Origin: Apteryx mantelli
Taxonomy: Eukaryota > Chordata > Aves > Apterygiformes > Apterygidae
Length of the DNA stretch: 64,000 bases
NCBI RefSeq assembly: GCF_036417845.1
Contig: NC_089991.1
Coordinates: 13,175,001-13,239,000 of the forward strand
Direction of reading: 5' to 3'
Shown here piece by piece: positions 1 to 12,100 of this stretch. Both the position numbers and the translations under genes were made by a program. Numbering within the stretch: position 1 is the stretch's first letter; each line of letters begins with the position of its first letter. The notes beneath the pieces are model-generated. The model made no database searches and had not been told where the DNA came from. It saw nothing but the letters and a program-made list of their open reading frames with translations.

Positions 1-3000
1 TGGCTGCTGCGTACGGATTTCACCATGAGCTTTGCTGGGCGCCTCTGAAAATCCCTGGCGGGTCTCGTGCTGCTCTCCTCCAGGTTGTAGCCAAAGGCTG
101 GATCTTGGGCAGATGATGGTGTTACAAACTGGAGGTACAGATCTGACTTGATGGCATCCCCTTCTCCTCGCACGCAATTTCCTGTGCTCTCAGCCTGCTG
201 AGGGGGCATTTGAAAGGCACATGCCATGAAGGCTAGTTTATGTTTGCATTTCCCCCAGTTCCCAGAAGAAAAGAACTGGAATTTCCAAAAGTGGGGAATC
301 CCAGCACTTTCAATTGTTTCCAAGTCAGAACAAAACCCCTTAACTATCCAAATTTTCCTTAGAACTGCCTGGTGAGGAAAGACTTACCTTCAAAATATCA
401 AAGCAGTATTAGAAATAATAATGCAATATTATTATAACATCAAAATCAGGGGAGCCAATTGAGAAGCAGTAACGTGTAGAGACAAGCTGCGGAAGTTGAA
501 ACAATTCATTTTGGTGTTATTCCACTGAAAATTCCCTCTATGCTCTCCTGCTAAACATCCACTTGTGACAAAAAAGCCTTTCCTGGGGGGAAAACAGCCC
601 TGCTGAAGCTTTTTCAGCCTCTCAGATACAGGCTTGTGCTCCCCTGTCATGCTTGCATGGCACAACTAAGTAGAAATGTGCCTCCTTTTTCCAAAGACAG
701 CTGGGTGCCTTTGCAGCTGAATGCACCTGCCCCCCTCAGCAGCTCACATTTTGCCTGTTTTGGTGGGAAATTGCTGCAAAGACGCACCAGATGTTTTGAA
801 GGGAGGATATAAGCACCAATCTTGATCTGTCTGTCTCTTCCTGTGGCTCAGCGCTGCAACTCTCTGCCTTTTTACCAGAGGCGTGAAGCTACCGGAGGGC
901 TGAGCTCGGCAGCTGCGATGGCAGGGCAGATGCTCTGCAGGTCCGCCTGTGGCTTCTGTGCGTGTGTGAGACCCGGGAGGAGCTGGCCTCGTCCTGTGCC
1001 GCGTTCCTGCTGGGGCCAGGCGATTCGAGCAGGCACCTCTCAGCCTGGAGGGCGTTTGGGTGTCAGGGCCTGGGGTCCACCCTGAGGGCAAATCCCCATG
1101 CTGGGGCAAGGCAGGGGCTGGGAACAGCTGCTTTCAGGCACCAAGGAAATCTGCTGGCTCAGGGGAGAGACCCCAGCACTGTGCCCTGGGGAGTCAGATT
1201 CAGGGCAGGGGACCTCTGCTCCTCAAGGGCATGGGGGAGGTCGGCATTAGAACAGGGCTGCAACCTGCAAGCCATCAGCCCAGCTTGCTCATGGGCCCCT
1301 TTCTTGCTGCTAAAATTGAGGCTATTCCAAGTGTGGGATGTGTGTATAGGGGTGTGTGTGTGTATATCTTGGGCACAGGAGTAAATGCTCCAGGGAATTT
1401 TCTGGCTATGATGCGATGGCCTGTGATCAGTGACGCTGTTACCCACAGCCCAGCTGCCTTGATGTGGCACAGGAAAGTGTATGAAATCAGACAGCCCTTC
1501 TGGGTCTGCTCCCCTAGGCCAGGCCCTGGGGAGATGCACCCGCCAGAAATCCCAGCTGCCCCCGATGCACCAAGAGTGGCGTCTTTCATTCCCACACACT
1601 AGGAATTTCCCTGGCAGGGTGCGGCTATGAACTCCGCTCCCGGCCGCTCCTGTGTTGAGGGCAAGATACCAAAGTTATACAGTGTTTGGGGATGGGGAGG
1701 GAGAGCAAGATGGGATTTCCTCCTTGAAGGGACTCCATCTCCTGGAAGACTTCTCCTGAAAATGCCTGCTGCTGAAAGGCCTTCCTCCTGTTACCTAGCC
1801 CCCAGTGCTGCAGTAATCCATCTCCAGCAGCTGTGCTACAGCTGGAGCAAAAACCAGCCAGCAGCATTTTAATCACTGCAAATATTTAAGCATATTTAAG
1901 CATATCCTGTTTAAGCATCGGATAGTTAAGCATCTTGCCTTTGCATTGCCGTGGTTGATAGCATATCTGGGGCTATTCAGGGTGGGCTGCCCTATGATGG
2001 AGACTGCAAACAGGTTGGAACAGCCACGCGCTGTGAGCATGGGGGGCTCAGCCACCCTACAACACCTCCAAAACCCTGAGGAACAGCTATCAGCAAAGAG
2101 CTGCCCATCATGAAGGCAATCCTAGGAGAATGAAGGCTGCTTGGGAAGCACAAGCATGGCCCTAGGAGTCATTCTGCACAGGGGAAGGGTTCTCTGTTTC
2201 TCACCCCAATGCCATCTTTTGAGGATGATTAATCTGCAGCCAGCTCTTGTTCAGAGAACTGCTCCTGTCTGATGTCGTGCATTGCAGTAATGCATCTCCC
2301 AGTGCCAGCTCAATGAACCCTCCAAGGAGCACCCGCTGCCTTCCTACTCTGGAGAGTCGGCTGCAGTGAGGGATGAGGTGATTTAACTCCATCTCTTTCC
2401 AAGGACTCCACACCAGGCCCAGAGAAAGAAAATATCTCTGGTTAAAAGCAGCCGTGAGGAAGGAGGAAGTGCTGGGCTGGTGTGTTGCTTTTACAGGGCT
2501 CCAAGCAAACCAAGCCATGCACAGGATGGCAGCACAATGACAGAGGCTCTGGAGCCTGGTTTTAAATGTACCTCTCCATTGTACAAAGCAGTGGAAGAAA
2601 CCCAGTAAGCAGCACAGAGACGGGGCAGACAAAAACAGTTAAACTCACAACCCTGACCTCCTGCACCACCCATTGCCTCATTGAAGGAATTGGGATGGAC
2701 TAAGTGTAACCTGTGGTGAAAACAATGGAAATTGAGGCTAGGAACTGGGGAGGATGCGTGTTTGGCTTAAGCTGAGCCTGAGAAAGGAAGAAGAAAGGTG
2801 TTTACTTAACTGTTTGCTCAATTGTTTATGTTTCCTTTTCTCTCAGTATCCAAATTGGTGATTAGAAATTTGTGTTAAATAGCAATAAATTAAATTCAGC
2901 AAAATTCCTTGGGGTTGGGACTGTTTTGCCTATGACAATCCTCTATAAACAAGTAGGTCAGAGTCCCTACAGACAGCTTCATCCCTATAGCATCCCAGTC

Positions 3001-6000
3001 TCTACAGAAAATGCACCTTATAGCACAACTCCTCCAGGAATGTCTCCACTCCACCTGCTGACTCCAACCCTGCCCAGTTTGAGGGCAAATAATGGCACAT
3101 CTCATGCCTTGCCTCTGTGATCCACAAGAAGGAAAGCAGTTTAAGACAAGCAATGAAAGGAAAGGTGAGGACAAAACGATGGGAACAAAAAAGGGGGAAG
3201 AATTAGGAAGGTTGTCACCAGGGCAAGGTTTGAAGGTAGGTTTGTGCTGGCTATCCACACTTCAGGTCTTCAGCATCCCTGCAGAAAAGCTATCCCTGGG
3301 GTCAGGGATTTGCACACCAGCTCTCAGGGTACAGCTGTTCTGCACATTGACCTGCAATGCTGGTAGCAAGGGCTCGCTTCCAGGCAAAGCCAGCACTAGA
3401 TTTCACAGGTTGCAACATCCAAAAAACCCCAAGAGCCTGTGTTCTGTGTGTGGAGGGTCAAACCTCTCCCTCTGAGTCAGCTGCTGGGGCCACCAGACCC
3501 TGGGAGGAGTCATGTTTGGTGCACAGAGACACACGGGACATTGGTCTCTGTCCTTGACCTGGCACCACGCTGCAATCTCAGTGAGCCACTTCCACCTCAT
3601 CTGCAGTCTTCCCCATCCTCCAGAGGGAGAAACGCAGCCAGGGCTTTGAGTCTTGTGAGCTGGCAGAGGTTTTCTCTTTATCTATTCCTTTTTCCTTGCC
3701 AAAGGAGGAGGAAGCAGCATTGACCCTCATATCTGTGTGCTGCTCACTGGGTGACCCATTTCCCACAGTGCCCCAACACAGGGGAATGGCTGGTACATGA
3801 GACAACTTGTTTTTCCCCAGCCAGCGGATAAAGCCAGAAACTCATGTCACAGAGAGCAGCCTAGAGACAGAGAGGCTCTTTGTGTGCCATAAACCTGCTA
3901 CCGGCATGATGGTACTGTGTGATCATACTAAGCCACAATGTTATTCCTCCCATGTCACCTCCGTCGCCTGAGTTGTGTGTGGTGCTGAGCCCCAAGGCTG
4001 TTCTCTGCCTCCTGTTCTCCACGGAGCTGTCATTGCAGGACATGATGCCTGCTGACAAGGCCATTTCTCAGGCATGACAACTGGATGAAACATGGCCAAG
4101 GGAGAGAGGAAAAGGGGAAAATCCGTTGTGTGTGTTGTTGATCTTGCAGATCGGGACTGCAAGTACTTCAAAGCTTAAGGCATGCAAGCAAATCCTTTGA
4201 GGCCTTCTGGGACCTGGTTCTCACTGTTTGTGGTACATCTGCTGGCAGGACTGCACCAGGTGCCACCATAATCTGGTCCCTGCTGATCATGGAGGAGGGA
4301 GGAGGAGGATGGAAAGGCTTTGGAGGAAGGCCAGGGGTAGCAATTTCCTCCTGTGAAGTGGGAGATATGGAGCCTGTCTCACATGCCAGAGGGAGAAGGC
4401 AGCTCCCCTTCAACAAGAGGGAAAAACAAGCAAAGCAAAAGAAGCTCAGCATCCATGGAAAGTCACCATGCAACTCTGACCCCCTGCAAAGGCAGGGCTC
4501 TGCAGGAGGTCTGGAGGAGCAAGATCCCTCCCCAACTTCTCTTTTCTCCATCCCTCTGCTGACCTCTCTCCTGTTCTGACTCTTTTCACATTCCTTCCGT
4601 CTTTTCTCCCTCTCCCAGTAGCCTGCTCTTTCCTTTCTCTTCTTTCCCTCCCTCTTCCATCACCTCTCTCCCTTGCCCTCCATCCCAGAGCCCTCCCATC
4701 CTGCCAGGTTAATTTGAGTTCCTAATTTGCATAGGCAGCAGATCACAGTGTTGTGGAAATCCCCTTCTGTGGCCGAAGCTTCCTCCCGAGCTCTGAAAGC
4801 GTCATTGTCGTCCTTCTGCTTTCCTTCCCCTACCGAAGCACCAGAACACATCAGATCAGCGCGATATAAACAGCAACCCTGAGTGAAACCCACTTTTGAT
4901 GTCAACAGGCACTAAACAGCAGCACCCCCATGGCCTTGAGCCCATCTAAATCCACAAACGTCCCTGGGGCACCACACCAACCGGCTGTGCCTGCGGCCTG
5001 CTCTGCAGCTGCCCCTCTGCTCCTCCATTGCTCCTGGGTCAGCTCTCCAGCATAGCCACCCTGAACAACCAGACTCTGGCTGGCCTCCTCACACCATAGC
5101 TTCTGCCCTAGCAGGGTTTAAATGCACTGCTTGACTAGCAGTATTTAGGATCAGTGGATTTATTGGTTGCCTTGGGCTGCTGGGCCCTCCATGTGGGATT
5201 TGCACTGCAGGCAGTCCCAGACATGCTCACCTCCCACCCAGCTCTGAGAAGCGACAACCCAGACAAAGCCTGGATAGAAAGAAGCAGGAGCAGAGGGGCA
5301 GGCAGCAAGAGGAGAGCTCATACACCTGTACCAGCCCATTCATGCACCCTCTCGCCCTGCTCCCTGCAGCAAAGCCTGGTACAGCAGCAAACAGAGGCAG
5401 TGACCTCACGTGAATAAGCCTCAGCTGAAGGTGCTGACTTCTAACTTCATAGCCCACCTCTCCACGCCAAAAAACCCTAGCATGTAAAAATGGCAACTAT
5501 GAACTCATCTTCAGAGCCACTTGTGTGCTAGTGAATCATAGCTGCTGTCAGGTGAGTTTTCTCTCCTGCGAGCACTGAGGGACCAGAGGAATGAGGAAAA
5601 ACCAATGGGACCAACAGCCTCTGGCATCAGCTGGCACTGTCCTGGTCACTGGCTTTTTAGGATGGCCTTTGGACCAGTCTGAGTTGGTAACCTCAGATGG
5701 AAATAAAAAGAGCAGTCAGCTGGGGAAAAAGAAAAGGAAGTGCATATGTGTGCAGGCAGCAGCACAGTGCTGGGTGAATATAAGCAGCCTTTTAGCTAAT
5801 ATATTCACTTGGCTTCCAAGTCAGAGTCAGCTCACGCCCCAGTGGCACGGCAAACAGGTGTATCATGTCCTGTGGGGTAACACTAATGAAAAGGGATCCT
5901 GAACATCACTGGCAGGCTGGAATGAGGCAAATATGACTCAGATGCTGTGAATCTCTTCATATCAGCACAGCTGTGTAGATAGAGATTTCACTGCCCTTAC

Positions 6001-8739
6001 AGAGAAGTTTCCACAGCCGTGGCACACTCCCAGCATGTTCTCTGGATGCACTGGGAGAACCTGGGGCTTAGCTGCGTGCTCCCACCAGTGCAGCAACCAG
6101 GCCTTTCAGTAGAGCAGTCAACTCGCAGCTCTAAGAATCACCAGACAAGGGTCCCCCATCCTCCTGGGGTCATCGAAGGAGGAATCTGATCTGGATGTCC
6201 CTGACTGAGAGGAGCGCTCTCCCCATGCTTTGGGAGAGGAGTTCAGGGCTGTGCTCAGACAAGGCTCTTTCCCCATGGCCACCGGGGCTGTTTACTGCAT
6301 GTGGAGACCTAACCCAGCATTGCACGGCTAGCTAGAGAGGTGAAGATGCAGCAGAAGAGAGTGCTGTGTCAACTAACCATGTCCTGGGATGCCTAGGCTG
6401 CAGGTGGGTGTCAGCCCCCAAGGAAGCTCACCCCTCATGCCAGGTACCCGTGCTACCGCCACCCAAACTGGTGAAACTACAACAGAGCTTTTTTGCAGGC
6501 ATGCTTCACAACTGTAGGGCAAAGACACCTTGCCAGGTACAAAGTTGTGTTTGCTGGCAAGGCATTTCAGAGCTGGAACTGGTCTCTGTAATACAGAAAT
6601 GCTTGGGTCTTCAGTGTTTATTCCAGCATCAGCCAGCTCCAGCTTTGGTTCTAACCATCAGATGTCTCGGTGGAAGGTCTCCAGGACTATCTGCAATTCT
6701 GCCGTGACATCACCTGTCTGGCTTCACTAGTGGAGCCAGCTCTTCCCTACTCTCCCACTGAGAAGCATCCTCCTGTTTTGGCCAAGAATGGCATGTTTGG
6801 ATGGAAATGCAGGCTGGACAATGACAACGTCTCCCTGCAAGATGCAACAGCTCTCCCTTGGGAGAAGCACAAAGCATTTGCGAACCCAGTTGACTTGCTC
6901 AGAAACCAGGTGACGAAAATGATGTAACCAGCCTTTCTAGTAGTCCATAAGTGAATCACCAACCTCGATGACGGACCCCTCCTTCCCTCCCTCTGCTGAC
7001 TAATACCTGGAACTGTTCAGCTGCCCCCTTTGTGTGGAAAGAATGGCAAAGGAGAGCCCTTTAAATGGTGCCTGGCTCCCTACCAAAACCACACAGAGGC
7101 TGTCTGGGACCTCCATCATGGGGAATTCCCCTTCTCCATGCCTAAAAGTAAACTCAGCTGAGATGGTCTTCCTGCATTTGTGGACTGCAGCTAGAGAGCG
7201 TGTGGACGAAAGGGCTCTCCCTCTCCGAGCCCCTCTGCACCCCAACCCGGTGAGTAGCACAGTGTTTTTCTTGGTGTGAACTTGTCTGAGATGGAGCAGA
7301 GGGGAAGGGAGGCAGCTTTTCGGCTGTCAGTCTGGAAAGCTGGAAATAAGAGTCAGGCCACCCCCTCTTGTCTCCTCACAGAAATAGAGCGGAGCTTGGC
7401 TATTTTTTGCAGGCTGAGACACTGTCTTATAAAGAAGATGCTTTCTCATTCTGTGGGACTGCATTTAGCTTTGAAGCCAGGTTTTCTGAAGGTTTACAAG
7501 CTATTTGGGGAACAAAAGCAAAGGTTTTCTCTGTTCACCGTGAGCCTATGGATTCCAATCACAGCTGCATGCTCAGCTCTGGAGCACAGCCATGCTTCCC
7601 TCTCTTGTCCTCATTTAAGATCTTGGACATGAGAACACCCAAACAGCCCATGAGGGTCCCAGCACCCACTGAGCTCTGTCTTACAACTCAGCCAGGCTTC
7701 AAGGGCAACGTTCTGGTTGGAGCTAAGAGCAGTTGGGGGAAGGATTTTTTTTAAAAAAAAACCTTTTTATTACCCAGACAGTACCCCAAAACCTCTAATT
7801 GCCAAGAAGTGTTGGAGCTGTCTGAACACAGCTGAGCAGGAAGCCAGGGCTGGGATAGCTGGAAACAGCATGACCTCTAGCAAAGGACACCTCTGAGAGA
7901 GCCCAGTAGCAGTCGGCTACAGACAGGAGGGAAAGCCAACGGGTGCAGGCAGACCTAGCAGCATGTTCACTTACAGTAGGGTTTCTCTGCTTCTGTTTTT
8001 CTGTATATATTCTGTAACACCTTTCTTGTGGCAAAACCAACACAGGAAAGAAAGTCAGGTAGCTAGTGGGCAAGTCCCAAAGACCTATGCGAAACCAAAA
8101 GGTGTTCCTCTCAGTCCTTGCTCTTCTGGCTTGTTTCTGTTCATGAACATGCAATAATCAAAGCAGCAGCACTGAGGAAAAGAATCGCTAACAAGAAACA
8201 GCCCAGCTGGAGGGTTATAATTGTTTTCATGTAATTTAAGGCAGAGGGACAGACTCCTCCTCCTCAGAGAGGAACCCTCTCTGCCTCAGCTGCTAATGAG
8301 GAAGAGCTGGTAGCCCTGGGACAGCTTGTGAGCAGGCAGTGCAGGCACAGGCTGCCTTCGGGGCACGCGGCGCTCCTCTGCCGGGGCTTTGTGGCCCAGG
8401 GGAAGCCTGGCATCGCTGAGAGCCCCAGCAGCCGCTTCTGCCGCCGCCGCAGCGCTGGATCCCCAGCAACATCCACCCTGGGCACGCAGCAGTGGAGCAC
8501 TCTGAAGCTTCCTTAGCTCCCTTCCCCCCACACATCTGCTACTTTTACCCAATACCCCAGAAGGGTCAAACTCTCCCATGAGGCGCTGCAGGCACCGGAG
8601 CTCAGCTCTCCCCACCGCCTCCCCGGGGAGTCGGGCTCCTCACCAACCCCCCACCACAGCACAGCCCTCTGTGCCCTCGGTGACTGAGGGGGAAGAGCCC
8701 CTGGGGGCACCAAGTTGCCTCCCTAGAGCAACCACCCCC
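1..8739. other. Intergenic flank upstream of TNIP1, no gene recognised
   Basis: Nothing in this stretch reads as a recognisable protein exon on either strand. The reading frames here are short and low in conserved character. In human the neighbour on this side of TNIP1 is ANXA6, transcribed in the same direction with its 3' end nearest. I could not find an annexin repeat or the annexin A6 C-terminus, so any ANXA6 coding exon lies left of the window; 3'UTR sequence could extend in. Small details: an NF-kappaB-like GGAATTTCCC at 1602-1611, four copies of TTAAGCAT at 1886-1933, and a short TG run near 1355. Confidence 0.6.
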
Positions 8740-8832
8740 TCCAGGTGGGGTGGAGGCCGCGGCGTGCCCGCAGGACGCCCAGACAGCGCCCCGTCCGTCA
8801 CCAGGCCGCTCTGCCCTGCCCCGCCCCCCTCC

Positions 8833-8839
8833 TTATATA
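8833..8839 (+). promoter_or_regulatory. TNIP1: TATA-like element TTATATA
   Basis: An AT-only heptamer sits inside a nearly pure GC stretch, 24 bases ahead of an inverted CCAAT box. If used, it would place a start near 8863-8870. It could be fortuitous, since most CpG-island promoters do without a TATA box. Confidence 0.4.
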
Positions 8840-8862
8840 CCCGCCGCCCCGCGCCGATTGGC

Positions 8863-8982
8863 TGCGGCGCTTGTCCGTCAGGCTGGGAATTTCCCGGGGG
8901 CGGGCCCAGCCGCCCCTCCCCCGCTTCCTCCCGGGCGGGCAGCGGCGGCGGCACCGTCGGCGTCGGAGTCGGTAGCGGGCAG
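8863..8982 (+). other. TNIP1: TNIP1 non-coding exon 1 (5'UTR), start approximate
   Basis: A splice donor (GCAG then gtgggt) at 8983 ends a GC-rich stretch with no start codon in frame with the protein. The coding sequence begins in the next exon at 19132. The 5' edge is a guess placed about 30 bases after the TATA-like element; a 5'-end read would settle it. Other first exons may exist, as they do in mammals. Confidence 0.5.
8885..8895 (+). promoter_or_regulatory. TNIP1: NF-kappaB site GGGAATTTCCC in the TNIP1 core promoter
   Basis: The 11-bp palindrome GGGAATTTCCC matches the kappaB consensus GGGRNWYYCC exactly and is flanked by a GC box. It lies within 100 bases of the exon 1 donor. TNIP1 (ABIN1) is known to be induced by NF-kappaB and to restrain it, so the site fits a negative feedback loop. 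Binding itself is inference. Confidence 0.65.
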
Positions 8983-9000
8983 GTGGGTCGGCGCCGGGGG

Positions 9001-9175
9001 GGGAGGGCGGCAGCGCGGCGCCCATGGGGGAGCCCTGCCCCGGGCACGGGGGGGGCGGTCCTGCCCCGAGCACCGGGGGGGGGGGGGTCCTGGCCCCCGT
9101 CCCGGTGTGTGTTTTGGGGGGGGGGGGGGCTGCCCCCCGTCCCGGTGTGCCCCCCCCCCCCGGGGCCGCTGCCCC
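9001..9175. repeat. G-run cluster with a short tandem duplication
   Basis: Just inside TNIP1 intron 1 there are runs of 13 G (9075-9087) and 15 G (9115-9129), followed by a C run. The motif CCCCCGTCCCGGTGTG occurs at 9094 and again 40 bases later at 9134, so the G-run units look duplicated. Such runs can form G-quadruplexes, and their length is prone to sequencing error. Confidence 0.7.
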
Positions 9176-12100
9176 GCGCCTCGGGGCTGGCGGCGTTTCC
9201 CCGCGCGCAGCCCCGCGCCGGGCCCCGAGCCCGGGGGATGCGGGTTCCGCCGGCTTCGCTGGCGGAGGCGCGGGGCTGCAGCGGGAGGTCCCGCTCGGCC
9301 GGGGGGCAGCGGCCAAAATGGCATCGCCCCGCCGGGGGGCCCGGGGCCGGGGCCGCCCCCGCCGCCGGCGGAGCCTCGCGCCCCGGCGCTTCTGCGCTGC
9401 CCGTTCGCCTGGCTCCGACGTGCCCGCAGAGCCGGGACCGGCCCGTCGCCGCCTCGCCGGGGCCTGGCCGCGCCGGCGCCTGCCTCCTGCGTCCTGTGAA
9501 AAGGGCTAAAAATAACCCCGGGTTTCCCCAGGGCTTGTGGAAGCAGGTGCTCAGCCCCGGCGAGCGGAGAGGTGGCGAGCGGCAGCCCGGCGCTGGGAGA
9601 TGCCCTTCCCCGCCGGGACCCCCGCGCCGCGCGCCTCCCTCGGGGAGGGCTGGGGGCTGCCGGCCAGCTCCTGCTCTCTGCGGGGCACCGCCACTTTTAC
9701 TCCCGTCGGGATGTATGGAAGCAATTTCCCCTCCCCGAGCAGCGGGGCGATTCTCAGTCCGCGCGAGCTAACTCACGGTGAAATCCCAGCGAGGACTAGG
9801 AAAGTGCTGTCCGCGCTGAGGTTTGCCTTGGGACAAGCCCTGACATCCTGGGCTCATCGCACCTCAGTTTCCCGTCTCTGAAACGGGCCAGGGTGGCTCA
9901 CCTTGCCGTTTCCAGGTTCCTGAGCTGTTGGTAGCTCTCGCCGTTTTATCATCAGTCCTGTGGAGCTCAGTGATGTGCATTAATACTCTAACTGCTTGTA
10001 TGCAATAGCATGAGAATTTGTCTTTTCTTTCACGTCTCTAGCACTTGCGGTTGCAGAGGAAAACTTGAAATTGCTAAATGTGGCAACACTAGATTGGGGG
10101 GGGGGAATGCCTCTAAAAAGTATTAATTTAGAATTTCTCTGTTTTGAAAAACAAACTCCAACGGTTTTAGGGACTTGACTCATGGGTTTTTGGCCCCTTG
10201 GGCTTGACAGCGCTGTTTTACACCACTTTATTACTCCATCATGGAGAAATTCAGGGTTCGCTCCACCCCTTGCTTTTGGTTACACAATCCCGGTGTTTCC
10301 CAAGACCCATAGATCTGCTTTCTGACTATTTCTGGGCTTGTGATTTCCACTTGGGAAGGGAATATTCATAGATGCCAGACCCTGATCCTCCAGGATTGCC
10401 AGCTGGGAGTCCTATCTGATTATTTACTTGCATTGTCACTGTGCCTGGAAATGCGCCTCACAAGGCAGCACCCTGGGGTGCTGGAGGCTTAGCTCGACAC
10501 ACGAGGCTCCAAGGAGCCTCCAGTCAGTGCTGTTTTCTTCTGTCTGTGAGTTTTGCTTCCCAGCCTGGTGTTCCAGGTGTTGTGAACTTGTCTGGTCCAG
10601 CTGTGTCTCCATCTGTGCAGCGCAATGCAAATTCAAGTTTTGGAGTAAGGGGTGAGGATGGGAGAACCTCCTGTTGCCTGTGCTTCCCCACCACCCCTGG
10701 AAGGCTTTTTGGTTGTAAGCTGGTGATACGGTTTCCTGCAGCCTACAGAGCAGTGTTTTATATATAGGTGCTAACAATGTCTTTGGGGAAATTACTCACT
10801 TTACTCATCTGGCTGGGATCGCACCTGAAGAGCGAGTGCTGGCGCAGCAATAGCATATGGTGCTGTGAGGCAGGATTACTCAGCAAACGTGTGGAGTGGG
10901 TGATGCTCAGTGGTGTGGCCCTATAGATGCGAAGGTGTACGAACCTGCTGGGAGGTTTTGTGCCAGCGCAAGCAGGGCTGGCCTGGGGAGAGGGGTGTTG
11001 CTTCTGTGTTTCCAGTGGATATGGAAGGGAGAATGTGCTATAGCCAGAGGTCAGCAGCATCGCAAAGGGGATGTGTGACCTGCATTCCCATCTCCCCTCC
11101 CTTAAGTTGAGGTTAAGGCCACCGGTAAGCATGGGAGAGAAAAGATGCTGCTTGTCAGCTCCTCTTTGGGGGAGGATAGCTCTGGACGGGATTGAGAGTT
11201 TGGTGGGAACCAGCAGCTGGGAGTTGTTGCCTCTCTCAGGCTTTGCTGTCCTATTCCTCTGTGCCCTGGTTGCCATCCTATACTGTAAGTGGTGTGGCGA
11301 AGAATGCAGCCTTTCCCTTTAGCTTGTTATTTCCATGTATTTAGGCAAGGAAGAGGTATTCTACTGCCACAAGCTCTTCTGAAGAGCAAATTTCATTTAC
11401 AATGTCTGGCAAAGACAGTCAGAACGTGCTGGAACTGGGACAATGGAGTTTGAGTATTGGAGCAAATTCTGGAGACAAGAACACTCCAGCAAGGTATGTC
11501 CTTGAGAACTGTCTATGTGGCAAGGCAAAGAAAGCAATAAGAAAGGAGAGGTTTTTAAGCAGCCTTTGGCATCATTCCTCGCTCTGCAAGAAATCTTACA
11601 ATGCCTTTTCAGCCTGACCTACACGAAACAGAAGACCTATTTAGCATGGGGCTGTGGATCATTGCTTGCCAGCAGCTGGTACAAAACACTCATGGGTGGA
11701 GGAAGCTACACCATCTACTCTTGTAAGAGTGCAGATTTCATTTTAAAATAACAGTTCTCACACTTTGGGTTGCAAAGATAACCTTAATGCCAGTGTCTTT
11801 TGCTGCTCAGTTTCTTCTCTGGCTGAAGCACTCCAAATTGAATAGAATCAGCTTGGTTTACTCTGGTGCTCTATGGAGCTACAAGAGCTTCAAGGAAAAT
11901 AGTATCTGTGTCTTGCTCTGTTTTTGAATGTGGTGACTAGTAGCAGTGGTAGCTACTGGACCTCTGCAGGAAAAAGAAAGAGAGCAGATATCAATCAAGG
12001 CATCCAGCGGAAAATGGGGTCGCAACACAGAGGGGTAAGACAGAACCATGCCGTGGGGGCTGGACATCCCATGGGAGCACCACTGGCTTCCGTAAAAATC

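Larger units (their letters stand above)
8740..9520. promoter_or_regulatory. TNIP1: CpG island covering the TNIP1 promoter and first exon
   Basis: The sequence changes sharply to very GC- and CpG-rich, with GC boxes, a TATA-like TTATATA at 8833-8839, an inverted CCAAT box (ATTGG, 8857-8861), a perfect NF-kappaB site (8885-8894) and a GGGGGCGGGC box at about 8896-8905. A good splice donor follows at 8983. This is the only such island upstream of the TNIP1 start-codon exon, so it is inferred to be the promoter. Whether transcription starts from the TATA-like element or at several sites cannot be told from sequence. Confidence 0.8.

Noticed and set aside
1-8739. 3' coding exons of ANXA6 at the left edge
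   Set aside because: Expected from synteny, but no annexin repeat sequence could be read; any coding part must be outside the window.
8578-9771. A 397-codon plus-strand frame over the TNIP1 promoter
   Set aside because: A CpG-island artefact; it crosses the promoter, exon 1 and the donor.
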